The notes under the pieces: generated by a model
Seen by the model: the letters and a program-made list of their open reading frames with translations, nothing else
The model's database searches: none
Told to the model about the DNA's origin: nothing
Position numbers and translations under genes: made by a program
Shown here: positions 6,397 through 12,879 of the stretch, piece after piece
Layout of the letters: each line of letters begins with the position of its first letter
Numbering within the stretch: the first letter of the stretch is position 1
Source: Emcibacter sp.
GTDB taxonomy: Bacteria; Pseudomonadota; Alphaproteobacteria; Sphingomonadales; Emcibacteraceae
DNA: 17,429 bases
Direction: 5' to 3'
Assembly (NCBI GenBank): GCA_027019205.1
Contig: JALUWZ010000046.1
Coordinates: 1-17,429, forward strand

Positions 6397-8721
6397 GTGA
6401 AAGCATGCTATTACGCAACGACTTCCCTTTTTGCACTTGGGATTGTCATGACACCGATTATGGCGATGGCAGCAGAGGGCAATACTGATAACTCTGATAC
6501 CTTTGCCATTGAAGAAATTACCGTTACCGCCCAGAAAAGATCTGAAAATCTTCAGGAAACACCGCTGGCCATTACCGCCATTGGCGGGGCGACGCTGCGC
6601 GAGGATGATATTTCCAATCTGCAGGATATTGGCAACCGGACCCCGGGGATGGTCTTTGCCGCCTTCAGTCCGGGCCAGCCCGAGATTGCCATTCGCGGCA
6701 TTGGCACCAAGGAAGACGGGGCCAGCGCCAGTGACAGCGTGGTTGTCAGTGTTGATGACGTCTATATTGCCGCCAGAACGGCGCAGGTTTTTGATATTTT
6801 CGATCTGGAACGGGTGGAAGTATTGCGTGGCCCCCAGGGGACACTCTATGGCAAAAACTCCATCGGCGGGTCGATCAATTTTGTCACGACAATGCCCGAT
6901 GAAGACACCAAAGTCCGCTTCCGCCAGACGGTTGGCGATTATGGCCGGTTTGATACGGCAGGCATGCTCAGCGGGCAGGTTGCCGAAAATCTGTTCGGCA
7001 AGGTAACTTTCAGCCGTCGTAAATATGACGGCTATGTGACCGATGTTCTGGTCGGCTCCCCTCTTTTCGGCAAGAAAATAGACGACGGCAATACCTTTGC
7101 CTATCGCGGCGTATTGCGCTGGACCCCGAGTGAAGATCTTGAGGTTATCGTCACGGCGGACGGGGCCGATGATAATATTGGCGGCAGTAACCGCGAGCCG
7201 GTCGGCAGTGCCGGTCCGCTGCATAACTGTGGCTGTGCATCCGACCCGATTGCCGTCAACAAGGCCCTTGGAGGTGCCGGGTCAGCCTTCACGTCATTGA
7301 ATAATGTCAAGGGCTTTACCAAGCGCCGGGTTCAGGGCTATTCGGTCAAGATCAACTGGGATCAATCCTGGGGAACCTTTACCTCTATTTCCGCCTACCG
7401 GAAAAGCAGTTTCAACTGGCTGGAGGATTCAGAAGGCCTGCCGGGGTCCAAGACTTTTGTTGCGCTCAATGCCCCCGGGGGACCCGGACCGGCCTTTACC
7501 GCACCGGCGACAGATGGTTTTGCCTTTGACGTCAATGACGGCGCTATTGAGCATACCAAGCAATATACCCAGGAAGCCCGGCTGACATCGGATTCCGAAA
7601 CCGCCCTGAACTGGGTTGTCGGCACATTTTACAGCCGCGAAGAAACCGACCGGACAGAAAGCTTCTTCTTCCCGTCAATCGGCCTGAATATTGCCGGGGT
7701 CAATCAGCCAAGTGATATGGCCTCCGTCCAGAGCAACAAGTCAGACAGTTTCGCGGTTTATGCCGACGGCTCCTATGACGTCACAGACAAACTGACCCTT
7801 CATGCCGGGGCGCGCTGGTCGACGGAAAAGAAAGACATGACCGCCCAGGGCATTGTCAATAGCGGTTTTGGTCTGTTGATCAAGAATTTTGCCAAAGTCA
7901 ATGCCAGTGACCGCTGGAGCAATGTCTCCTGGCGCTTTGTCGCGGATTATCAGGTGACGGACGAGGCGATGGTCTATGGCAGTGTTTCCACCGGCTATAA
8001 AAGCGGCGGCTTTACCGGATCGGCATCCACGGCGCAACGGGCAACCACGCCGTTTGATCAGGAAAAGGCGACCAATTTCGAAGTCGGGTTGAAATCCCAG
8101 TTCTTTGATAACCGGGTACGGCTCAATCTTGCCGGCTTCTATACCAATTACAATAATCTTCAGGTGACCCGCTTCTTCCAGCCGGAAAATGCAGGCTTTG
8201 GCCAGTTCATTACCGAAAATGCCGGTAAGGCCCATCTCAAGGGGATTGAGGTTGAATATACGGTTCTGCTGACCGAAGATTTTGAAGTTGGTGGCACCTA
8301 CGCCTATCTTGACGCGAAATATGTCAATTTCACCGGCACGCCCAGCATCAACGGTACCGGGGATTTCACCGGCAACACATTGCGTCAGGCCCCGAAACAC
8401 AGCGCCAGCGCCTATGGTAAATATACCGTGCAGATAGAAGACGGCAGTTCGGTATCGGCCAAGGTCAATTATCGGTATCAGTCTCTGAGCTATTATGATC
8501 CCAACAATAACAATCTGGCAACAATCCCGGCTTACAGTCTTTGGGATGCCCGTATTGCCTGGAACAGCCCCGATGGGAAGTGGGAACTGGCCGGATGGAT
8601 CAAGAATATCGGTGACAAGGAATATCGCACTCACGTCTTTAGTCAGCGCGGCAGCCGTATTGCCTTTGCCCTGTTTGGCGCGCCCAGAACCTATGGCTTT
8701 ACCGGGACCTACAGCTTCTAG
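6397..8721 (+). CDS. TonB-dependent receptor without signalling domain
   Basis: 774-residue outer-membrane transporter. The GTG at 6397 is chosen because AGGAG lies six bases upstream and the product then begins with a proper signal peptide (MKACYYATTS, hydrophobic core, cleavage after AMA at about 25); a TTG 69 bases earlier would put charged residues in front. The mature protein starts almost directly with a TonB box EEITVTA (39-45), then the plug with VEVLRGPQGTLYGKN and the barrel, closing with YGFTGTYSF. There is no STN domain, so it should transport but not signal. It shares long blocks with the receptor at 3707 (RGPQGTLYGKN, WLEDS-GLP, GYKSGGF, NRVRLNL, FTGNTLRQAP, PRTYG), pointing to tandem duplication. 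A C-G-C pair (C278, C280) lies in a predicted surface loop that the first receptor lacks. The substrate is unknown. Transcription ends at the hairpin at 8747-8805. Confidence 0.95.
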   Translation: MKACYYATTSLFALGIVMTPIMAMAAEGNTDNSDTFAIEEITVTAQKRSENLQETPLAITAIGGATLREDDISNLQDIGNRTPGMVFAAFSPGQPEIAIRGIGTKEDGASASDSVVVSVDDVYIAARTAQVFDIFDLERVEVLRGPQGTLYGKNSIGGSINFVTTMPDEDTKVRFRQTVGDYGRFDTAGMLSGQVAENLFGKVTFSRRKYDGYVTDVLVGSPLFGKKIDDGNTFAYRGVLRWTPSEDLEVIVTADGADDNIGGSNREPVGSAGPLHNCGCASDPIAVNKALGGAGSAFTSLNNVKGFTKRRVQGYSVKINWDQSWGTFTSISAYRKSSFNWLEDSEGLPGSKTFVALNAPGGPGPAFTAPATDGFAFDVNDGAIEHTKQYTQEARLTSDSETALNWVVGTFYSREETDRTESFFFPSIGLNIAGVNQPSDMASVQSNKSDSFAVYADGSYDVTDKLTLHAGARWSTEKKDMTAQGIVNSGFGLLIKNFAKVNASDRWSNVSWRFVADYQVTDEAMVYGSVSTGYKSGGFTGSASTAQRATTPFDQEKATNFEVGLKSQFFDNRVRLNLAGFYTNYNNLQVTRFFQPENAGFGQFITENAGKAHLKGIEVEYTVLLTEDFEVGGTYAYLDAKYVNFTGTPSINGTGDFTGNTLRQAPKHSASAYGKYTVQIEDGSSVSAKVNYRYQSLSYYDPNNNNLATIPAYSLWDARIAWNSPDGKWELAGWIKNIGDKEYRTHVFSQRGSRIAFALFGAPRTYGFTGTYSF

Positions 8722-8746
8722 GTCCGGGTAATAATTTTATGAATGA

Positions 8747-8805
8747 GGCCCGGTTGATCGCTGGTGTTAACTATGCAACACTTTGCTGACAACCGGGCCT
8801 TTTTT
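8747..8805 (+). terminator. Rho-independent-type terminator with two-tier stem
   Basis: GGCCCGGTTG (8747-8756) and its exact complement CAACCGGGCC (8790-8799) form a 10-bp stem followed by six Ts (8800-8805). The 33-nt loop is unusually long but contains an inner stem, GTGTT (8764-8768) with AACAC (8777-8781). It lies 25 bp after the stop of the second receptor and 28 bp before yjcH, so it should end the receptor transcript. Confidence 0.8.
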
Positions 8806-8833
8806 ATGGCGACACAGAATATTGGAATTTGAA

Positions 8834-9148
8834 ATGCAACAGACTGACACGGAAAAATGTCTCAATCATCCCGGCTTCAAACGGCTGGTCAGGGTCCGGG
8901 GACGGGTCAGCCTGTGGTTCAGTGTGATGATCACGTTCGGCTATGGCCTGTATGTTTTTGGCATCGCCTTTTTTCCCGGCGTTATGTCCCGTACGGTCCG
9001 GGATGGGGGCAGCATGACATATGGCATTCTGGGCGCTGTCGCGGTGATTGTTGCCGGGATGATCTGTTCGGGGATATATATCTGGTGGGCCAACCGGCAT
9101 TTTGACGTTCTGAGACGGGACTTGTTGAAAGATCTGGGATATGAGTAA
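8834..9148 (+). CDS. yjcH: DUF485 membrane protein (YjcH-like), partner of acetate permease
   Basis: 104-residue inner-membrane protein of the DUF485 family. Two transmembrane segments are visible, about 26-46 (SLWFSVMITFGYGLYVFGIAFF) and 62-84 (TYGILGAVAVIVAGMICSGIYIWWA), with the family pattern HPGFKRLVR before the first and WWANRHFDVLRRDL after the second. The ATG at 8834 is preceded by GGAA at suitable spacing; an in-frame TTG at 8783 is unlikely because it lies inside the terminator stem-loop. Its last 8 bp overlap the start of the permease gene, so the two are translationally coupled. In E. coli yjcH sits between acs and actP; its biochemical role is not well defined. No acs gene is seen here. 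Confidence 0.9.
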   Translation: MQQTDTEKCLNHPGFKRLVRVRGRVSLWFSVMITFGYGLYVFGIAFFPGVMSRTVRDGGSMTYGILGAVAVIVAGMICSGIYIWWANRHFDVLRRDLLKDLGYE

Positions 9149-10811
9149 GATCAGCAAAGCCGCATTCGGGATTTTCCTGCTTTTGTCTTTTCCAGCCGGG
9201 GCCTTTGCCTCGGGCAGTCTTGATTTGGGCGAGGTGGATAGGCAGCCGCTCAATATCACGGCGATATCAATGTTTTTTATCTTTGTTTCGGCGACTTTGC
9301 TGATCACATGGTGGGCGGCGCGCAAAACCAAAACCCGGAATGATTTTTACGCGGCGGGCGGCGGCATCAAGCCGTGGCAGAATGGCACCGCCATTGCCGG
9401 GGACTTTATGTCGGCGGCGACTTTTCTTGGTATTACCGGGGCGATTTACGGCTTTGGTTTCGATGCGCTTATTCTCGCGGTCGGGGTGATGGCGGCCTGG
9501 CCGGTGATCCTCTTTATGATGGCCGAAAAGCTGCGTAACCTCGGCAGCTATACCTTTATAGATGTGGTGTCCTACCGGCTTGAGAAAAAACCGATCCGGA
9601 TTATTTCGGCGATTGGGTCGCTGTCGGTAATTATTTTTTATCTGATTGCCCAGATGGTCGGCGCCGGCAAGCTGATAGAGCTTTTATTCGGTCTGGATTA
9701 TGATTTTGCGGTGGTTCTTGTCAGTTTCCTGATGATCTGTTATGTCAGTTTTGGCGGCATGCTCGCCACCACATGGGTGCAACTGATCAAGGCTATTCTA
9801 CTGCTGGTCGGCGGGACATTCATTGCTTTTATGGTGATGAAAAGCGTTAATTTCAATTTTGAGGACCTGCTGGCAGGCGCCACCCGGATTCATCCCAAAG
9901 GCAATGCCATTCTTGCCCCCGGCCTGTGGCTGAAAAGCCCGACAGCGGTCATATCCATCGGCCTGACCATGATGTTCGGGATCATGGGTCTGCCCCATAT
10001 CCTGATGCGGTTCTTTACGGTGAAGGATGCGAAGGATGCGCGCAAATCGGTTTTTGTCGCCACCAGCCTTATGGGCTATTTCTATCTGCTGATTATTATC
10101 ATCGGTTACGGGGCGATCGTTTATGTTATGGGCAATCCCGACTATTATGATGCGTCGGGCAAACTGCTCGGCGGCGGCAATATGGTGGCGCTGCATCTGA
10201 CGCGCTATATGGGGGGCAACCTGATGCTGGGCTTTATGTCGGCGGTGGCCTTTGCTACCATCCTCGCGGTGGTTGCCGGGCTGACGCTGGCGGGGGCGGC
10301 GACCATTGCCCATGACCTTTATGCCAAGGCTTTTAAAAGCGGGCCGGTCACCGGGGCCGAGGAAATCCGGGTATCGCGCCGGGCAACTTTTGTCATCGGT
10401 GCTGTTTCCGTGGTGCTGGGGATAGCGTTCGAGCGTCAGAATGTCGCCTTTGTCGCCTCCCTTGCCCTGGCCATAGCGGCGAGTGTGAATTTCCCGATTC
10501 TGATCATGTCGCTTTATTGGCGGGGAATGACCACACGCGGGGCCGTTGCCGGGGGTATTGTCGGGTTGCTGCTGTCGATTGGCCTGATTATTCTCGGCCC
10601 CGGAGTCTGGACGGCGGTGCTGGGCTATGACAGGCCGGTCTTTCCGGATATTTACCCGACATTCTATTCGATGCCGCTGGCCTTTTTTGCCATCTGGCTG
10701 TTTTCCGTTCTTGACAAAACGGCACGCGGGGAGAGGGAAAAGGCGCGGTTTGACGAACAATTTGTCCGCTCGGAAACCGGTATCGGCATATCAGAGGCCA
10801 GCAATCATTAA
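9141..10811 (+). CDS. actP: Acetate/monocarboxylate cation symporter ActP
   Basis: 556-residue sodium:solute symporter family protein, matching E. coli ActP closely from memory and in length. The N-terminus to about residue 24 is a signal-peptide-like segment (IFLLLSFPAGAFA), as in ActP. The many hydrophobic segments include the family hallmarks: AIAGDFMSAATFLG (84-97), LIAQMVGAGKLIELLFGL (168-185), FGGMLATTWVQLIKA (204-218), GLPHILMRFFTVKDAKDARK (283-302) and, later, SAVAFATILAVVAGLTLAGA. Known members import acetate and related short acids (glycolate, propionate), driven by a cation gradient. It is coupled to yjcH upstream. The formate dehydrogenase genes begin only 62 bp downstream, which suggests the imported acid may include formate, but that is inference; acetate is the safest substrate. 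Confidence 0.93.
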   Translation: MSKISKAAFGIFLLLSFPAGAFASGSLDLGEVDRQPLNITAISMFFIFVSATLLITWWAARKTKTRNDFYAAGGGIKPWQNGTAIAGDFMSAATFLGITGAIYGFGFDALILAVGVMAAWPVILFMMAEKLRNLGSYTFIDVVSYRLEKKPIRIISAIGSLSVIIFYLIAQMVGAGKLIELLFGLDYDFAVVLVSFLMICYVSFGGMLATTWVQLIKAILLLVGGTFIAFMVMKSVNFNFEDLLAGATRIHPKGNAILAPGLWLKSPTAVISIGLTMMFGIMGLPHILMRFFTVKDAKDARKSVFVATSLMGYFYLLIIIIGYGAIVYVMGNPDYYDASGKLLGGGNMVALHLTRYMGGNLMLGFMSAVAFATILAVVAGLTLAGAATIAHDLYAKAFKSGPVTGAEEIRVSRRATFVIGAVSVVLGIAFERQNVAFVASLALAIAASVNFPILIMSLYWRGMTTRGAVAGGIVGLLLSIGLIILGPGVWTAVLGYDRPVFPDIYPTFYSMPLAFFAIWLFSVLDKTARGEREKARFDEQFVRSETGIGISEASNH

Positions 10812-10820
10812 AACATAAAA

Positions 10821-10851
10821 TTGGATTGTATGTTGTCCCCCATGGTATTAA
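10821..10851 (+). promoter_or_regulatory. Weak promoter candidate before fdsG
   Basis: TTGGAT (10821-10826), a 19-bp spacer and TATTAA (10846-10851) lie in the 62-bp gap between actP and fdsG. The spacer is long and the match poor, and no terminator is visible in the gap, so fdsGBA may simply be read through from yjcH-actP. Confidence 0.22.
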
Positions 10852-10873
10852 AATCATCGGGAAAGGACAACAG

Positions 10874-11359
10874 GTGCCGAAAAATACGCGGAATATTGTT
10901 GACTGGGATGAGGGGGAGGCGCGCCGGGTGATTGCGCCCTGTGCAAGGCTCAGGGGCGGCCTGTTGGAGGCATTGCACGCCCTTCAACATGCCTTTGGCT
11001 ATGTTCCGGAAGAAAGCTGCGCGCTGCTGGCGGAGGCATTTAATCTTTCCCGGGCCGAAGTTTACGGGGTAAGAAGCTTTTATGAGGATTTCAGGAGCGC
11101 GCCCTCGGGTGATCATGTGATTGAGGTCTGTCAGGCGGAATCCTGTCAGGCGCGCGGCAGCCGGAAATTGACCGCCCACGCCCAGAATATTCTCGGTCTG
11201 CGGCTCGGCGAGACATCGGTGGATGGTCATGTCACCTTGCGCGCGGTCTATTGTCTGGGTAATTGTGCGGTCTCCCCCAATATCACTCTTGACGGCAAAC
11301 TTTATGGCCGGGTGAGCGCGGAGCGTTTTGACCGGCTGCTGAAAAAGGCCGGGTTATGA
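10874..11359 (+). CDS. fdsG: NAD-dependent formate dehydrogenase, gamma subunit (NuoE-like)
   Basis: 161-residue [2Fe-2S] subunit with a thioredoxin-like fold, homologous to NuoE of complex I. The cluster ligands are C86 and C91 (EVCQAESCQARGS) and C127 and C131 (VYCLGNCAVSPN). The N-terminal helical part contains LLEALHALQHAFGYVP, typical of the family. The GTG at 10874 has AAGGA six bases upstream and gives the usual FdsG length; a TTG at 10826 in frame lacks a ribosome site. In FdsGBA enzymes this subunit belongs to the diaphorase unit with FdsB, on or beside the electron path from formate to NAD. Its stop overlaps the fdsB start by 4 bp (ATGA). Confidence 0.93.
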   Translation: MPKNTRNIVDWDEGEARRVIAPCARLRGGLLEALHALQHAFGYVPEESCALLAEAFNLSRAEVYGVRSFYEDFRSAPSGDHVIEVCQAESCQARGSRKLTAHAQNILGLRLGETSVDGHVTLRAVYCLGNCAVSPNITLDGKLYGRVSAERFDRLLKKAGL

Positions 11360-12879
11360 GTGACCTCATGACGATATATGTGCCGCTGGAAAGCACGGCG
11401 CGGTCGCTCGGGGCCGATGATGTGGTACTTGCCATCGCCGAACAGGCCGCACGATGTGGTCAGGATGTGGAGATTATCCGCAACGGGTCATGGGGCATGA
11501 GCTGGCTTGAACCGCTGGTTGAGGTTGTCACCGATCGGGGCCGCATGGCTTACGGCAATATGACGGCAGACGATGTGCCGGGTCTGTTTGATGGCGGCTG
11601 TGAGGCCATGTGTCTCGGCCTGACCGCAGAAATTCCCTATCTCGGGAATCAGGACCGGCTGACCTTCGGGCGTTGCGGTCTGACGGACAGCCTGTCACTT
11701 GACGATTATCAGACCCATGGCGGCTTTCGGGGCCTTGAAAAAGCCCTCGGGATGACCGCAGGGCAGATTGTAGCCCAGGTAACGGCGAGCGGGTTGCGCG
11801 GGCGCGGCGGCGCGGCCTTCCCGACCGGCGTCAAATGGAACACGGTGCTGAGCGCAGATTCCGCCCGGAAATATATCTGCTGCAATGCGGATGAGGGCGA
11901 CAGCGGCAGCTTTGCCGACCGGTTGCTGATGGAATCCGACCCCTTTTGTCTGATTGAAGGCATGATCATTGCCGCCCTTGCCGTTGGTGCCGACAAAGGT
12001 TTTATCTATCTGCGCTCTGAATACCCGCTCTGCAAAGAGATACTCTCCGAGGCCCTGATCACCGCCCGGGCTGCGGGGTGGCTCGGAGAGAATATCAAAG
12101 CTTCCGGCAGGGATTTTGATATTGAAATCCGCATGGGGGCCGGGTCCTATGTCTGCGGCGAGGAAACCGCCATGCTGGAAAGTCTGGAGGGTCGGCGCGG
12201 CATGGTGCGGGCCAAGCCGCCACTGCCGGCGCTGGAAGGGCTGTTTGGTCAGCCGACCGTGGTCAATAATGTGCTGTCACTGGCCACAATCCCGGTCATT
12301 CTGGACAGGGGGGCGGAGTTTTACCGGAATTATGGTCAGGGAAATTCACGGGGGACGACCGCCTTTCAACTGGCCGGAAATATCGCCCGCAGCGGTCTGG
12401 TGGAAAAGGCGTTTGGTATCAGCCTGCGCGAGCTTGTGACAGATTATGGAGCGGGGACGGCGACGGGCCGCCCGCTGAAGGCCGTGCAGGTCGGCGGGCC
12501 GCTTGGCGCCTATCTCTATGAGGGTGACCTTGATCTGCCGATGGATTATGAGGCCTTTGCCGATGCGGGCGCGGTGCTGGGTCATGGCGGTATTGTGGTA
12601 TTTGATGACAGCGTGGATATGGTGGCGCAGGCAAAATTCGCCTTTGACTTCTGCGCCCTTGAAAGCTGCGGCAAATGCACGCCCTGCCGTATCGGTTCGG
12701 TGCGCGGCGCGGAACTTGTGGCAAAAATTCAGGCGGGCGAAGATATGGCGGATAATTTTTCCATGATCCGCGAGCTGTGCGATGTGATGGAGGCCGGGTC
12801 TTTATGTGCCATGGGCGGCATGACGCCAATTCCGGTGTTGAGCGCCCTGAAAGATTTTGACAGGGAGTCCGGGCAATGA
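11356..12879 (+). CDS. fdsB: NAD-dependent formate dehydrogenase, beta subunit (NuoF-like, FMN/NAD site)
   Basis: 507-residue diaphorase subunit that binds FMN, NAD and one [4Fe-4S] cluster and reduces NAD with electrons from the molybdenum subunit. Residues 1-110 are an N-terminal thioredoxin-like extension, as in FdsB proteins. The NuoF core follows: glycine-rich GLRGRGGAAFPTGVKW (146-161), FMN region CCNADEGDSGSFADR (175-189), GAGSYVCGEETAMLESLEGR (261-280) and FGQPTVVNNV (297-306). The cluster ligands are C438, C441 and C444 (ESCGKCTPCRIGS) and C484 (GSLCAMGG). Everything expected of the family is present. It overlaps both neighbours by 4 bp (ATGA), indicating strict co-translation with fdsG and fdsA. 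Confidence 0.95.
   Translation: MSDLMTIYVPLESTARSLGADDVVLAIAEQAARCGQDVEIIRNGSWGMSWLEPLVEVVTDRGRMAYGNMTADDVPGLFDGGCEAMCLGLTAEIPYLGNQDRLTFGRCGLTDSLSLDDYQTHGGFRGLEKALGMTAGQIVAQVTASGLRGRGGAAFPTGVKWNTVLSADSARKYICCNADEGDSGSFADRLLMESDPFCLIEGMIIAALAVGADKGFIYLRSEYPLCKEILSEALITARAAGWLGENIKASGRDFDIEIRMGAGSYVCGEETAMLESLEGRRGMVRAKPPLPALEGLFGQPTVVNNVLSLATIPVILDRGAEFYRNYGQGNSRGTTAFQLAGNIARSGLVEKAFGISLRELVTDYGAGTATGRPLKAVQVGGPLGAYLYEGDLDLPMDYEAFADAGAVLGHGGIVVFDDSVDMVAQAKFAFDFCALESCGKCTPCRIGSVRGAELVAKIQAGEDMADNFSMIRELCDVMEAGSLCAMGGMTPIPVLSALKDFDRESGQ

Noticed and set aside
6262..8634. Minus-strand frames of 297-320 codons opposite the second receptor
   Set aside because: Shadow frames of a well-supported receptor gene; no ribosome site or motif.
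9798..10760. 320-codon minus-strand frame opposite actP
   Set aside because: Its product is rich in His, Gln, Arg and Pro, typical of an antisense shadow of a membrane protein gene; actP is certain.
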